From Gammaproteobacteria bacterium (GTDB lineage Bacteria > Pseudomonadota > Gammaproteobacteria > SZUA-229), in the NCBI GenBank assembly GCA_022340645.1, contig JAJDNP010000009.1, positions 1-35,518 on the forward strand: DNA of 35,518 nt. The letters run 5' to 3'. The notes below the pieces were generated by a model. That model was not told the origin of the DNA. It saw only the letters and a list, made by a program, of their open reading frames with translations, and made no database searches. The position numbers and the translations under genes were made by a program. Numbering within the stretch: the stretch's first letter is position 1; each line of letters begins with the position of its first letter. Positions 13,008 to 24,815 of the stretch are shown piece after piece.

Positions 13008-16000
13008 TCATCGTTTTAAGCCGGTACTTTTCCATAACAAAAAAACCGCAGGAATAACTACCAGAGTCAGTAAAGTTGCGCTTACCATACCGCCGACCAT
13101 GGGCGCGGCGATGCGCCGCATAACTTCGGAACCTGTACCGCTGCCAAGCATAATCGGCAACAGACCTGCGATGATCGCGGCAACTGTCATCATAATCGGC
13201 CGCACTCTCATAAGCGCACCATCAATCACCGCTGAGCGGATTTCCGCGACGGTGAGTTCTCTGCCTGCGCGCATGGCCTCATCGCGATGTTTTTCCAGTG
13301 CCTGGTTGAGATAAACCAGCATGACGACACCGATCTCAACAGCGACGCCCGCCAGCGCGATAAAACCAACACCGACCGCAACCGACATGTTGTAATCAAG
13401 TAAATACAGCAGCCAGAAGCCACCGACGAGCGCCAGCGGTAGAGTACCCATAATAATCGCGACTTCGGTCAGGTTACGGAAATTGAGATAAAGCAGAAGC
13501 ACAATGACGACCAGCGTTATCGGTACCACTGTTGTCAGTCGCTCAATGGCACGTACCATAAATTCATATTGCCCGGACCATGAAATCGAATAGCCTGGCG
13601 GCAGCTTGATTTTGTTTGCGACCAATTGCTGGGCCTGCTGGACATAGGAGCCCAGGTCACGCCCTTCGATATCGATATAAATCCAGCCATTGAGGCGTGC
13701 GTTTTCGGTCTTGATCAGACCCGGGCCGTCATCAATTCGAATATCCGCGACTTCCGCCAGCGGAATACGTGCACCGGCGGGAGTCACCACCGGCAGATTG
13801 CGCAGTTTTTCCAGTGAGTCTCGTACATCACGGGGATAACGTACATTTACCGGGTAACGCTCAAGACCTTCCACCGTGGTGGTGACAGACATGCCCCCTA
13901 GCGCGGTGCGCACGACTTCCTGGATATCGGCGATATTTAGTGCAAACCGGGCCGCCTGCCGACGATCAATATCGACCGTGACGTAGCGGCCTCCGGCAAC
14001 GCGTTCCGAATAAACAGATACCGTGCCTGGTACTTCATTCAGTACCTTTTCAATCTGTTTGCCGATTTCCTGGATTTCATTCAGGTCAGGGCCGGCAACT
14101 TTGATACCCACTGGGGTTTTGATGCCAGTGGCCAGCATGTCAATCCGGTTTTTGATCGGCATAACCCAGGCGTTGGTCAGGCCGGGAAACTGAATCAGCT
14201 GATTGAGTTCATGTTTAAGTGTGTCCATGGTCATACCCTCGCGCCATTCATCTCTGGGTTTGAGCAGGATCGTGGTTTCAATCATGGTCAGTGGTGCCGG
14301 ATCGGTAGCAGTCTCAGCCCTGCCCACCTTGCCGAAAACACGTTTTACCTCGGGCACGGTTTTAATCAGCTTATCGGTCTGCTGCAGCAACTCCTGCGCT
14401 TTGCCAATGGAAATGGCCGGGAAAGTGGTCGGCATATACAACAGGTCGCCTTCGTCAAGATCCGGCATAAACTCGGAACCTAATTGACTAAGTGGCCAAA
14501 ACCCAACAACCACTACCAATAGTGTTACAAACAACACCGTTTTTGGTGCATGTAAAACCATATTGATAAAGGGACGATAACCTGCGATTAACACCCGGTT
14601 TATCGGGTTTTTGTTTTCCGGGGTTACGTGACCCCGAATAAAATAGCCCATCAATACCGGAACCAGTGTTATGGACAAAGCAGCAGCCCCCGCCATGGCA
14701 AAGGTCTTGGTATAGGCTAACGGAGCGAACAACCTTCCCTCCTGTGCCTCAAGGGTGAATACAGGTAGAAAGCTGAGGGTAATAATCAGCAATGAAAAGA
14801 ACAGCGGTGGACCGACTTCCATTGCCGCCTCACGCATGACCTGCCAGCGGTTCTCATCGGTTATCCCGGTATGCTCCATGTGTTTATGTACATTCTCGAT
14901 CATTACGATGGCCGCATCCACCATGGCGCCGATGGCAATCGCAATGCCACCCAATGACATGATGTTGGCGTTGATACCCATACGTTCCATGATAATAAAA
15001 GCCACCAGAATACCAACCGGCAGAGAAAGTATAATCACGAGTGCGGAACGCAGGTGAAAGAGAAACACAGCACAAACCAGAGCAACCACGATAAACTCTT
15101 CAATGAGCTTGCCATTGAGTGTTTCGACTGCACGTTTAATCAATGCAGAACGGTCGTAGGTTTCCACAATTTCAACACCTTGCGGAAGGCTTCGCGAGAG
15201 TTCTTCAAGTTTATCCTTAACGCCGTTAATGGTAGTCAGCGCATTCTCGCCAAAACGCATCAGCACGATACCACCAACGACTTCTCCTTCACCATCCAGT
15301 TCGGCGACGCCGCGGCGAAGTTGTGGACCCAGGCGGATTTCCGCTACATCCTTCAGCAATATCGGGATGCCTTCATCATTGACACCCAGTGGTATGTGGC
15401 GAAGATCATCAATATCATCAATGTAACCAGTGGCTCGCACCATGTATTCGGCTTCCGACATCTCGATCACCGAACCACCGGTTTCCTGATTACCATGCTG
15501 GATTGCCTGCCTGACTTTTGCCAGCGGCAGGTTGTAGGCGCGTAAACTGTCCGGATCAAGCACGACCTGGTACTGTTTCACCATGCCTCCCACTGTCGCT
15601 ACCTCGGAAACACCCGGCGCGGTCTGCAGTTCATATTTCAGGAACCAGTCCTGGATGCTGCGCAGCTGGGATATATCATGCTTTTCGGTACGATCGATCA
15701 GTGCGTATTCATACACCCAGCCAACACCGGTCGCATCCGGACCCAGTTCGGGCCTGGCGTAGAGCGGCAGCTTGCCCGAAACCTGACTGAGATACTCCAG
15801 CACGCGCGAACGTGCCCAGTATAGATCCGTACCGTCTTCAAAGATGACATAAACGTAGGAGTCGCCAAAAAATGAATAACCACGAACATTAATCGCTTTT
15901 GGCACCGATAACATCGCGGTGGTTAATGGATACGTAACCTGGTCTTCCACGACCTGCGGCGCCTGACCGGGATAGCTGGTTTTTATGATGACCTGTACAT

Positions 16001-16130
16001 CAGACAGGTCCGGCAAGGCATCCAGTGGCGTTTGTTTAACGGAATAAATACCCAGGCCAACCAGTATAAAGGTCAACATGAGCACCATAAACCGGTTGCT
16101 GATTGACCAGTGAATAATTTTCGCAATCAT
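13008..16130 (-). CDS. cusA: Copper/silver efflux RND transporter CusA
   Basis: A 1,040-residue inner-membrane RND pump of the heavy-metal efflux class, which expels Cu(I)/Ag(I) using the proton gradient. The three methionines that bind metal in E. coli CusA (M573, M623, M672) are present with a constant offset of seven: M566 (LLYMPTT), M616 (PLTMIETT) and M665 (RIDMLATG). The transmembrane proton-relay Asp is in [13 protein letters not shown] (D405). Length and the two six-helix halves with periplasmic loops fit the family. It starts 2 bases after cusB, with GGGAGA in the cusB end as ribosome site. The methionine triad supports copper/silver over zinc/cobalt/cadmium (CzcA type). Confidence 0.97.
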   Translation of the reverse strand: MIAKIIHWSISNRFMVLMLTFILVGLGIYSVKQTPLDALPDLSDVQVIIKTSYPGQAPQVVEDQVTYPLTTAMLSVPKAINVRGYSFFGDSYVYVIFEDGTDLYWARSRVLEYLSQVSGKLPLYARPELGPDATGVGWVYEYALIDRTEKHDISQLRSIQDWFLKYELQTAPGVSEVATVGGMVKQYQVVLDPDSLRAYNLPLAKVRQAIQHGNQETGGSVIEMSEAEYMVRATGYIDDIDDLRHIPLGVNDEGIPILLKDVAEIRLGPQLRRGVAELDGEGEVVGGIVLMRFGENALTTINGVKDKLEELSRSLPQGVEIVETYDRSALIKRAVETLNGKLIEEFIVVALVCAVFLFHLRSALVIILSLPVGILVAFIIMERMGINANIMSLGGIAIAIGAMVDAAIVMIENVHKHMEHTGITDENRWQVMREAAMEVGPPLFFSLLIITLSFLPVFTLEAQEGRLFAPLAYTKTFAMAGAAALSITLVPVLMGYFIRGHVTPENKNPINRVLIAGYRPFINMVLHAPKTVLFVTLLVVVVGFWPLSQLGSEFMPDLDEGDLLYMPTTFPAISIGKAQELLQQTDKLIKTVPEVKRVFGKVGRAETATDPAPLTMIETTILLKPRDEWREGMTMDTLKHELNQLIQFPGLTNAWVMPIKNRIDMLATGIKTPVGIKVAGPDLNEIQEIGKQIEKVLNEVPGTVSVYSERVAGGRYVTVDIDRRQAARFALNIADIQEVVRTALGGMSVTTTVEGLERYPVNVRYPRDVRDSLEKLRNLPVVTPAGARIPLAEVADIRIDDGPGLIKTENARLNGWIYIDIEGRDLGSYVQQAQQLVANKIKLPPGYSISWSGQYEFMVRAIERLTTVVPITLVVIVLLLYLNFRNLTEVAIIMGTLPLALVGGFWLLYLLDYNMSVAVGVGFIALAGVAVEIGVVMLVYLNQALEKHRDEAMRAGRELTVAEIRSAVIDGALMRVRPIMMTVAAIIAGLLPIMLGSGTGSEVMRRIAAPMVGGMVSATLLTLVVIPAVFLLWKSTGLKR

Positions 16131-16132
16131 GC

Positions 16133-17647
16133 TTACATCTCCCCATTGCCTGAAGCGTCAGCACCCGTTTTATGGATAGATGTAATACGATAATGATCGT
16201 CACGTTGTTCCAGCTGGAACATCACGCTATCGTCAACCGATAAATCACTGATATTGATATCATCAGCCACCGTGAAATCCATGGTCATTGCGGGCCAGCC
16301 AAGTTCATCAATGGGTTTATGCTGAAGATTTAGTTTACGTTCATTTTCCTTTATGGCTTTGATAACACCGTTGCCGGAGACAAGCTTTGAATCAGTCGCT
16401 GATTGCATTTCAGACATATCTGGAGCATCAACATTATCAGGCTCAGACATTCGATTCAGGCTTGCACGCATGCTGGCTTCGGAATCAATCAGGAACTGGC
16501 CGGAAACAACAACATCTTCACCTGCATCAAGTCCTTCGAGTATCTCAACGTATTCACCGCTTTCGATTCCGGCTTTGACCTTCCGCGCCTCAAACCTGCC
16601 ATTTCCAAGGGCGACAATGACGCGCTCTTCACGGCCGGTTCGAATCAGCCCGGCAAGTGGTATCACAATGGTATCTTTCGTTGCACCGCCGAATATTTTT
16701 ACGTTGGCGTACATATTCGGTTTTAACTGTTCACCAGGGTTATCAAAACGCAAGCGGACTTTTAAGGTACGTGTTTTAGGATCAAGGCTAGGGTAAATAT
16801 ATTCAACCTTGCCCTGCCATGTTTTACCGGGGATATAGGAAAGGCTGACTTCCGCCGGTTGCCCGGTTTCGACCCAGGCGGACTGGCGCTCGAACACCTC
16901 GGCCAGCAGCCAGACGCTGGACAGGTCACCCAGGGTCATTACCTTCATCGACGGCGTGACATACATCCCATCTCGTACCGGCAGATCAGAAACAACGCCA
17001 TCTTGCGGTGCATAAACAGAAATACGCTGTTTGATCTTTCTGTCTTTTTCCAGCTGTTTGATCTGATCAGTGGAAATGCCCAGCGCAGACAGACGTTCCT
17101 TTGATGCGCGAATCAGACCTTTATTGCCGGAAGCCAGCGCCGTAACCAGTTCCTCCTGGGCATTCACCAGTTTCGGTGAATAGATATCAAACAGAAACTC
17201 GCCCTTGTTAAATCGATCGCCTTCGGACTCAACCGCGAGATTCTCGATCCAGCCTTCGGTGCGCAGATGGATATGGCTGACCCTGGATTCGTCATAATCG
17301 ACATAACCCACGGTATCGATACCACGCATTAGTCGTGCCAGTTCAGCTTTACTTGTTCTAACGCCTAGATTTTGTACAACTTCAGGTCTAATACTGACAG
17401 TACTGACTCCGCTTTTATCATCGCCGTAGACAGGAATTAAATCCATACCCATCGGTGACTTGCCCGGTTTATCACGACGGTAATTCGGGTCCATCGGTGC
17501 CACCCAGTAAAGAATTTTTTTCTCGTTATCAGCCAGTGCTACTAATGACCAGGTCGTCATAGTACAAGCTGCGACAATAACAGCAGTTATCAATACAACC
17601 GAAGTAGCTAATCTCAGGTATCTTGAATTACATGTATTGATATTCAT
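16133..17647 (-). CDS. cusB: Efflux adaptor CusB with fused C-terminal CusF domain
   Basis: A 504-residue periplasmic adaptor linking CusA to CusC. An N-terminal membrane anchor ([16 protein letters not shown]) precedes a heavy-metal-binding motif ([20 protein letters not shown]), then the beta-barrel/lipoyl/alpha-hairpin adaptor body (for example [15 protein letters not shown] and [19 protein letters not shown]). Residues 425-495 are a CusF chaperone domain: H443, W451, M454 and M456 (in [18 protein letters not shown]) match E. coli CusF H36, W44, M47 and M49 with the same spacing. CusF is usually a separate gene. The ATGA start overlaps the cusC stop by 4 bases, so translation is coupled. 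Confidence 0.96.
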   Translation of the reverse strand: MNINTCNSRYLRLATSVVLITAVIVAACTMTTWSLVALADNEKKILYWVAPMDPNYRRDKPGKSPMGMDLIPVYGDDKSGVSTVSIRPEVVQNLGVRTSKAELARLMRGIDTVGYVDYDESRVSHIHLRTEGWIENLAVESEGDRFNKGEFLFDIYSPKLVNAQEELVTALASGNKGLIRASKERLSALGISTDQIKQLEKDRKIKQRISVYAPQDGVVSDLPVRDGMYVTPSMKVMTLGDLSSVWLLAEVFERQSAWVETGQPAEVSLSYIPGKTWQGKVEYIYPSLDPKTRTLKVRLRFDNPGEQLKPNMYANVKIFGGATKDTIVIPLAGLIRTGREERVIVALGNGRFEARKVKAGIESGEYVEILEGLDAGEDVVVSGQFLIDSEASMRASLNRMSEPDNVDAPDMSEMQSATDSKLVSGNGVIKAIKENERKLNLQHKPIDELGWPAMTMDFTVADDINISDLSVDDSVMFQLEQRDDHYRITSIHKTGADASGNGEM

Positions 17648-18939
17648 TTTGTATCTCCGGCAGCAAGGTTGTCAGTGGAACCAATTGCGTATAGTATTTT
17701 TGCCTGTGCAATGGCGCGATCAACACGAATGCGTAAATCTTCGAGCCGCACATCCAGTTCGGTAATCTGTGCCCGCATTAAGGTATTAAACTCGGAAACG
17801 CCGCTTTGGTAGGCATTCAATGCCGCCCTGGAATTATTTTTTGCCGCTGTCAGCAGGCTGTTTTTATATAGCCCCTCACGTTCACCTAAACGTAACCATG
17901 TATGCTGGTTTTTTTCATAAAGCTGCTTTAATTTCCTTATCTGATCATCTTTAGAATAACGTGCAGCAACATTTTTCTCCCGGTTCGAAGCAACCGTTTT
18001 ATCCTGCCGGTTGCCAGTAAAAAGTGGGATATCCAGACTAACTATTGCTGATGCAAAATCAGATCGTTCAGTGCCATCCGGGTTATTGCCGGAACGAAAA
18101 CCATAATCAACTAATAAACTCCAGCCTGGTTTATATTCCTGACGAGCCATCTCGGTCATTTGTTTACTGGCATTAACTTTGGCGCTTTCTGAACGAATCA
18201 ATGGGTGATGTGAAATAACCTGATTCAGGTCAACCTGTTCCGGCAGCCCGGGCAATACCGGGAAGTCCATACTGATAGTATTCCATGCAACATTGCCTAT
18301 CCATTGCGCCAGTTTTGCTCGATAACCTTCTTCGCTTGCCTGTATTTTTGTTGCGCGGTCATCAAGACGTGATAATTCCAGATCAGCAAGTACAACATCC
18401 TGCTGATTTACACGGCCGGCGGCATAACTTGATTCGGTGATCTTTACCAGCTCGGAAAACAGCTGCCGTGTTTCCCTGATGATCCGGTAAGCCGAAATTT
18501 CATAAAACAGGTTCAAATAATTTTCGCGTACGTCACGAATAATCTTGAGCCTGGCGTCATCAGCTCTGGCCAGGGCGGCAACGGATAACAGCTGTGATTG
18601 CCGCTGTTTCAGGGCAAGTGAATCGCCACGTGGAAAATCCTGCTGAATACCTATTTTCAGCTGCGTCATCTGCTCCTGCTGAAGATCAAAACTGTTAACT
18701 GGCACATTAACTGCGCCGAAATGCAATTTAGGATCGGGTAAAGTATCGTCTGCAACAGCTTCTTCAACAAATGAACGTGATGTAGCTTTCAAGCCTTCGA
18801 CTGCAGGATCCGCCCGTACCGCCAGATGTTCCGCCTGTGGTAAATCCAGGGCATGACTATGATAACTGGTTAACAGTATCCCGCCAGTTGCCAGGCAACA
18901 GAATAATTGTTTGATAACTTTCGAATTTAAATGACGCAT
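17644..18939 (-). CDS. cusC: Outer-membrane efflux channel CusC (TolC-like)
   Basis: About 431 residues, an outer-membrane factor of the TolC/CusC family that forms the exit duct of the pump. It has a signal peptide (KVIKQLFCCLATGGILLTSY, ending near HSHA) and two OEP repeats of long helices, recognisable at ADPAVEGLKA, LYKNSLLTAAKNNSRAALNA and the SGVSEFNTLMRAQITELDVR segment. Three in-frame ATGs lie within 15 bases (18951, 18945, 18939); I choose the last because GGAG stands 6 bases before it. A lipobox is not clear. It is 72 bases downstream of the Met/His/Cys-rich gene and overlaps cusB by 4 bases. Confidence 0.93.
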   Translation of the reverse strand: MRHLNSKVIKQLFCCLATGGILLTSYHSHALDLPQAEHLAVRADPAVEGLKATSRSFVEEAVADDTLPDPKLHFGAVNVPVNSFDLQQEQMTQLKIGIQQDFPRGDSLALKQRQSQLLSVAALARADDARLKIIRDVRENYLNLFYEISAYRIIRETRQLFSELVKITESSYAAGRVNQQDVVLADLELSRLDDRATKIQASEEGYRAKLAQWIGNVAWNTISMDFPVLPGLPEQVDLNQVISHHPLIRSESAKVNASKQMTEMARQEYKPGWSLLVDYGFRSGNNPDGTERSDFASAIVSLDIPLFTGNRQDKTVASNREKNVAARYSKDDQIRKLKQLYEKNQHTWLRLGEREGLYKNSLLTAAKNNSRAALNAYQSGVSEFNTLMRAQITELDVRLEDLRIRVDRAIAQAKILYAIGSTDNLAAGDTK

Positions 18940-19011
18940 GGCCATCTCCATAATTAAACAACAGGTTATAAACGGCAGCCCGTTTGATAACCGGAATAAA
19001 CAGTTTGTGAA

Positions 19012-19449
19012 TTAACTATGGAGAGTTGCGGGGGGACGCGATGGCGGCGTGAGTTCTCTAAACAGGATTTTTGAAGAAAATGCGTCTAACTTGTAACAGG
19101 TTGTATAAACAGGTGAGTACAATGTCGTCTGCTGGATTAATGATGCATTGATTCCCAGGGCACAGGCGCCGGAACACACAGCACTGGCATCACCACAACA
19201 GCAGCATTTATGCCTGGCATCATGCATTGTATCGACGGAGTGCATTGCTGACATATCATGGCCCTGCATTACAGTTCCGGACATAGCTGCATGGGACGAT
19301 GCAACATGCATTGCATCCATATCACAGTTAACAGCAGCAAGACTGCGCAACGGTGCAATCATCAGTAAAATAATGAGCACGTAATGCAATAGATTGTTGT
19401 TATTGATGTTCACGAATTCAAGAATAGTAGTTATCGTGTTTCGAATCAA
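19012..19449 (-). CDS. Small exported Met/His/Cys-rich protein (CopL/DUF2946-like)
   Basis: A 145-residue protein with a hydrophobic export signal (LLHYVLIILLMIAPLRSLAA) and a mature part rich in metal ligands: repeated Met/His pairs (DMDAMH, GHDMSAMHSVDTMH), a HKCCCCGD cluster and VCSGACALG, ending PPSRPPATLHS. The arrangement resembles CopL/DUF2946-type proteins that bind copper and sit at the front of copper operons. It is probably periplasmic and buffers Cu(I)/Ag(I) before efflux. The start is uncertain: the frame opens with TTG at 19449 right after AAAGG, too close to serve it, and GTG at 19413 would also keep the signal peptide. It is the first gene of the cus cluster. Confidence 0.65.
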   Translation of the reverse strand: MIRNTITTILEFVNINNNNLLHYVLIILLMIAPLRSLAAVNCDMDAMHVASSHAAMSGTVMQGHDMSAMHSVDTMHDARHKCCCCGDASAVCSGACALGINASLIQQTTLYSPVYTTCYKLDAFSSKILFRELTPPSRPPATLHS

Positions 19450-19488
19450 CCTTTATTCATCGAATGCAATCTTTAGTCAGGCCGTGAA

Positions 19489-19507
19489 GACAGAAGGTGA
19501 TTCTGTC
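19489..19507. terminator. Small hairpin between purA and the cus cluster
   Basis: GACAGAA-ggtga-TTCTGTC is a perfect 7-bp stem with a 5-base loop, 42 bases after the purA stop. No real T tract follows on the minus strand, so termination would be weak. The A/T-rich repeat-like stretch at 19511-19545 follows. Confidence 0.35.
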
Positions 19508-19548
19508 AAACGACTTTAAACTTACAACTTGTTACTTAAAACTACGCC

Positions 19549-20868
<1,320 letters not shown>

Positions 20869-20896
20869 TTAAATATAAAAATAAATGAAAAAGCTA

Positions 20897-20978
20897 TTCC
20901 GCAAATGAACGCTAATACACGCAAATAAAACATATATTTGTTTTTATAATTTGTGTTCATTTGTGTGTATTGGCGGAA
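20897..20978. repeat. Imperfect palindromic repeat in the hisZ-purA gap
   Basis: CGCTAATACACGCAAAT (20910-20926) pairs with ATTTGTGTGTATTGGCG (20959-20975) with two mismatches, and TTCCGC/GCGGAA (20897-20902, 20973-20978) pair outside it. AAATGAAC (20903-20910) can pair instead with GTTCATTT (20955-20962), so two alternative folds exist. It lies between hisZ and purA and would be transcribed with them. It looks like a dispersed intergenic repeat rather than a terminator. Confidence 0.6.
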
Positions 20979-20985
20979 AATTATT

Positions 20986-22179
20986 TTAATCTTTAACAAC
21001 CCACTGAGCATCTGCCAGGCAAAGATTTTTATTGCACCCCATTGCGCTGGCATCAGCCTGTTGACCCGGAAGCTGTTCGATAACAGTTTGCCCGGCTGTG
21101 CGCAACGCTGCGATTTTTTCTTTCAGGGCAGGATCATCATCCAGCGGCGCAAGTATCCTGTCACTCACGGCAAACTGTTTTTTAGCAATCTGGTTTAAAA
21201 TTTTCAGATCAGTACTAAAACCGGTTGCCGCCCGGGCGCGGCCGAAAACCCTGCCGATATCATCATAGCGGCCGCCGCGTGCAATTGCCTGCCCGAGCTG
21301 AGGCACAAACGCGGCGAATACCACACCGGTCTGGTAGTGATAACCATGCAGCTCTGACAGATCAAAATGAACCTTGATGCCGTTGATATTCATATCAGCA
21401 AGACGCTGCCACATCAGGTTAGCGGTTTTCTCAAGATAATCGATGGCATTGTTAACCGCGGTATCTGCCTGTGCTAACAAATGACGGGCTTTTTCAAAAA
21501 CCTCTTTACCGCCGTTTAATGAAGCCAGACCTGACAACATGAGCTTCATGCTGTGTTCGATATTGAGGGAATCCAGCAGCGTATTTATTTCGGTGACAGC
21601 TTTACGCTGCAGCATTTCGAACAGCTGGCTTTCCGCTTCATCTGACAAAGCCGCCTGCTTTGCCAGTCCGCGATAGATATCAACATTCCCCAGGTCCAGG
21701 TAAACATTATCGATTTCAAGCGCGGTAAATGTCTGCAGCATTAAAGCGATAATCTCGACTTCTGATTCAGCACCTGCATGGCCATACAGTTCCGCTCCAA
21801 CCTGCATCGGGCTGCGGCTATCACCGATATATTCCGGCAGGGTACGCAATACGGTTCCGATATAACATAAACGCGTCGGCACATCACGTTGCAGCTGGTG
21901 GGCATCAATACGCGCTACCTGCGGCGTCATATCGGCGCGAATACCTAATGTTCTGCCTGACAGTTGATCAACCAGTTTGAATGTTTGCAGGTCGAGGTCA
22001 TGCCCGGTGCCGGTGAGCAATGATTCAATAAAATCAATCGTCGGCGGTATCACCAGCTCATAACCCCAGCTGGCATACAGGTCGAGCAGCATGCGGCGCA
22101 TTGCTTCAAATTTTGCCGCCTGCTGCGGCAAAACTTCTTCTATACCCTGCGGTAAAATCCAGTGCTGTTTTGTTGTCAT
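20986..22179 (-). CDS. hisZ: ATP phosphoribosyltransferase regulatory subunit HisZ
   Basis: A 397-residue paralogue of histidyl-tRNA synthetase that has lost tRNA charging and instead forms the regulatory part of the short-form HisG complex, the first step of histidine synthesis. Visible are WILPQGIEEVLP at the N-terminus, YGYELVIPPTIDF-like WGYELVIPPTIDFIESLL, class II motif 2 (GIRADMTPQVARIDA, then RLCYIGTVLRTLP) and a late Gly-rich ARGGRYDDIGRVFGRARAAT. No C-terminal anticodon-binding domain is present, as usual for HisZ. It lies between DUF2065 and purA, its usual place in such gammaproteobacteria; hisG is not in the window. Confidence 0.95.
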   Translation of the reverse strand: MTTKQHWILPQGIEEVLPQQAAKFEAMRRMLLDLYASWGYELVIPPTIDFIESLLTGTGHDLDLQTFKLVDQLSGRTLGIRADMTPQVARIDAHQLQRDVPTRLCYIGTVLRTLPEYIGDSRSPMQVGAELYGHAGAESEVEIIALMLQTFTALEIDNVYLDLGNVDIYRGLAKQAALSDEAESQLFEMLQRKAVTEINTLLDSLNIEHSMKLMLSGLASLNGGKEVFEKARHLLAQADTAVNNAIDYLEKTANLMWQRLADMNINGIKVHFDLSELHGYHYQTGVVFAAFVPQLGQAIARGGRYDDIGRVFGRARAATGFSTDLKILNQIAKKQFAVSDRILAPLDDDPALKEKIAALRTAGQTVIEQLPGQQADASAMGCNKNLCLADAQWVVKD

Positions 22180-22190
22180 AATTATTATTG

Positions 22191-22376
22191 TTATTGAACA
22201 AAATAAAGGATGATCACGCCAGCTATCATACTGACAAGGCCGAGGCTCCTTAATACACGGTCAGGCAACTGGGCCGCCTGTGACATGGCATCACGCCATA
22301 TCTTTGGACTTAAAAAAGGCAGCATACCTTCTATCACTAACACCAGCGCAAATGCAGGGATGATATGCTCCCACAT
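22191..22376 (-). CDS. DUF2065 (YjeT-like) small membrane protein
   Basis: A 61-residue inner-membrane protein with two hydrophobic segments (IIPAFALVLVIEGMLPFL and LGLVSMIAGVIILYFVQ) joined by a polar loop. It matches the DUF2065/YjeT family, which occurs between hflC and purA/hisZ in many gammaproteobacteria. Function is unknown; a role alongside HflKC in the membrane is a guess from context. It starts 6 bases after hflC and ends 11 bases before hisZ, so it is clearly co-transcribed. Confidence 0.9.
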   Translation of the reverse strand: MWEHIIPAFALVLVIEGMLPFLSPKIWRDAMSQAAQLPDRVLRSLGLVSMIAGVIILYFVQ

Positions 22377-22382
22377 GGATTG

Positions 22383-23264
22383 TTATTTCTTGCCAGACGG
22401 CTGATTGCCAGACGGGTCTTTAAAGTAACGGAAATAATCTGAATCCGGCTGCAGTAAAATCACATCACCCGCATTAGAGAAGTTATTCGCGTAGGCCGTT
22501 AAACTGCGGTTAAACCTGTAAAACTCTCTGTCCTGGTTATAGGCTTCAGCGTAAATTTCCGTGGCGCGCGCATCACCTTCACCGCGTGCTATTTCCGAAT
22601 CACGGTATGCTTCTGCCAGTATAATGCTGCGCTGACGATCGGCATCAGCCTGAATGCGTTCTGATGTTTCATGACCTTTCGAACGAAAATCACGCGCTTC
22701 ACGTTCACGCTCTGCACGCATACGCTTATACACAGAATTACTCACGCGTTCAGGGTAGTCCACTTTTTTCACGCGAACATCAACCACGTCAATGCCAAGC
22801 GTTTTGGCCCGCTCTGATGCCTGCTGGGTCATCAGGCTCATGATTTGCGTACGGTCACCGGAGATAATGTCCTGAATAGTGCGCTTACCAAATTCATCAC
22901 GCAAACCATTATTGATGTTTTCATATAACAAACGTCCGGCCGTGAGCTCATCCCCCTGGGTGGTTTTGAAATATTGAACGACATCGCTGATACGCCACTT
23001 AACAAACGAGTTAACAATCAGGTCTTTTTTCTCCTGAGTCAAAAAACGCTCAGGTTGCTGATCTATGGTTAATATTCGATTATCAAACTTTCTAACGTTG
23101 TTGATAAACGGAATTTTAAAATGCAAGCCAGGTTCATAGTCGGACTTGATAATCTCACCAAACTGAAACAGGATCGCTTTCTGGCGTTCATCTACCGTGA
23201 ACATTGATGCCCATAATAATAATGCGGCCAATGGAACAAAAATTTTTAAACTGTTAGCTAGCAT
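22383..23264 (-). CDS. hflC: HflC, FtsH protease modulator
   Basis: A 293-residue SPFH (stomatin/prohibitin-like) protein with an N-terminal membrane anchor (IFVPLAALLLWASMFTV). It assembles with HflK into a large periplasm-facing cage around FtsH and restrains its proteolysis of membrane proteins. Family features seen are VDERQKAILFQFGEI, the SPFH body (KIPFINNVRKFDNRILTID), the Glu/Arg-rich coiled coil (RMRAEREREARDFRSKGHE) and IILAEAYRDSEIARGEGDA. The start overlaps the hflK stop by one base (TAATG), with AGGAGA upstream in hflK. Confidence 0.97.
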   Translation of the reverse strand: MLANSLKIFVPLAALLLWASMFTVDERQKAILFQFGEIIKSDYEPGLHFKIPFINNVRKFDNRILTIDQQPERFLTQEKKDLIVNSFVKWRISDVVQYFKTTQGDELTAGRLLYENINNGLRDEFGKRTIQDIISGDRTQIMSLMTQQASERAKTLGIDVVDVRVKKVDYPERVSNSVYKRMRAEREREARDFRSKGHETSERIQADADRQRSIILAEAYRDSEIARGEGDARATEIYAEAYNQDREFYRFNRSLTAYANNFSNAGDVILLQPDSDYFRYFKDPSGNQPSGKK

Positions 23265-24442
23265 TATCGTTCTCCTCTGCTACGAAGACTTTCTATATTG
23301 GTACGCTGAACACGCTGTGTAACATCGCGCTGTTTAATGTCATTAAGTATGTCTGCTGACTGCTGTTTCCGAATCGACGACGCATTGACACTCTGACGCT
23401 CCATTAACTTGTCCAGGGGCAGGTAAAGCAGGTTGTTACCACCTTCAACATCAACCATCACCTTGGAACTGTTATTGAGCACTGATTCCATCATTTGAAT
23501 ATACAAACGCTCACGGGTGACATCCGGAGCTTTTTTGTATTCCGTTAACAGCTGTTTGAAACGCTCGGCTTCACCTTCAGCCCTGGCGATAACTTCATTT
23601 TTATATGCTTCTGCTTCTTCCCGCATACGTGCAGCGGCACCGCGTGCTTGTGGAAGGACTTCATTACGATAAGCTTCCGCTTCATTTTTAAAGCGCTCTT
23701 CATCCTCACGTGCCTGAGTTACATCATCAAACGCATCCTTGACAGCTTCAGGTGGCTTGGCGCTCTGGATATTTACCTTGAAAATGGTCAGGCCGGTTCC
23801 ATAATTATTCACGATTTGCTGTATGATATCTTTTACCTGAATGGCAATTTCACCACGGCCTTCAGTAATCACATAATCCATTTTGCTGCCGCCGATACTT
23901 TCACGCAACGCGCTTTCGGTGACCTGTGTTAGAGAAATTTCAGGATGTCTTACATTGAATAAATATTTTTCCGCACTATCAATCTGATACTGAACGGTAC
24001 CATGAATATCAACAATATTTTCATCTTCCGTTAGCATGGTAGAATTGATCGGCACAGTATAAACCTTGGTAATATCGACTATTTCGACACTTTCAAACGG
24101 TACAGGAAGATGCCAGTGCAAGCCTCTTTGCACGGTTTCAACATGTTTACCAAAACGCAGTACAACGCCGCGCTCGGCCTCTTCAACCTTATAGAAGCCT
24201 GTTGCAATCCAGAAAATCAACAGTATCGCAATGACCAGGGCGATACCGTAACCACCACCGGACAATCCGCTACCGCCACCGCCGCCAGAACGGCCGCCTT
24301 TACCGCCAAACAGGCTGCCAAATTTCTTCTGCAGGTTTTTAAATACTTCATCCAGGTCAGGTGGCCCCTGGTTGCCACGATTTCCCCTGTTGGTATTCCA
24401 GGGATCCTTGTCGCCTTTGCCACCGGGTTCGTTCCAGGCCAT
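23264..24442 (-). CDS. hflK: HflK, FtsH protease modulator
   Basis: About 392 residues; partner of HflC around FtsH. A Gly/Pro-rich cytoplasmic lead (MAWNEPGGKGDKDPW, QGPPDLDEVFKNLQKKFG, then GGRSGGGGGSG) precedes one membrane helix (YGIALVIAILLIFWIATGFY), the SPFH domain (VEEAERGVVLRFGKHVETV) and a long charged coiled coil (FKNEAEAYRNEVLPQARG). I place the start at ATG 24442 because MAWNEPG matches the usual HflK N-terminus (MAWNQPG in E. coli); the frame also opens upstream at ATG 24460, ATG 24487 and TTG 24499, and no ribosome site decides the matter. Confidence 0.96.
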   Translation of the reverse strand: MAWNEPGGKGDKDPWNTNRGNRGNQGPPDLDEVFKNLQKKFGSLFGGKGGRSGGGGGSGLSGGGYGIALVIAILLIFWIATGFYKVEEAERGVVLRFGKHVETVQRGLHWHLPVPFESVEIVDITKVYTVPINSTMLTEDENIVDIHGTVQYQIDSAEKYLFNVRHPEISLTQVTESALRESIGGSKMDYVITEGRGEIAIQVKDIIQQIVNNYGTGLTIFKVNIQSAKPPEAVKDAFDDVTQAREDEERFKNEAEAYRNEVLPQARGAAARMREEAEAYKNEVIARAEGEAERFKQLLTEYKKAPDVTRERLYIQMMESVLNNSSKVMVDVEGGNNLLYLPLDKLMERQSVNASSIRKQQSADILNDIKQRDVTQRVQRTNIESLRSRGER

Positions 24443-24499
24443 GTCGTGTTTTGACACCATGTAATTCCGCTCGTTTTGCTCTCGCATATTAATTTCCAA

Positions 24500-24815
24500 A
24501 GATTGGCGTGTGCCGTTCTATTATGTTGCAGTTCTATCTTGTTTGTTGCATGTGTGGTGTTTAAAACGCACCCACAAACGCGTCATTCTACCTGAATATT
24601 CTGGCATTAAAAGCTTTTTGCCGCAGACAAATTTGACGGCATCATATTTGAACAGCTGAAAGCAGGCCCGAAGGCTGGAAAGGTGGAAGGCAGGACGTCT
24701 GGAATAAACGCAGAGATGCAAGGTATTTTACCTGTTGCACCGTAGACAGGCGCGGCAAGATGAGGTCTATACTTTGTGTCTCCGGATCTCTGCGGTTCAT
24801 TAGCCTGTTAAATCG
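24500..24815. other. Non-coding gap between hflX and hflK
   Basis: These 316 bases hold no credible gene on either strand. AACGCAGAGAT (24707-24717) and ATCTCTGCGGTT (24786-24797) are nearly complementary over a 68-base loop and resemble the aacgcagaga-type dispersed repeats seen in many genomes. A gap of this size between hflX and hflK is larger than in E. coli, where the genes are nearly adjacent, so hflKC may have their own promoter here. Confidence 0.5.
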
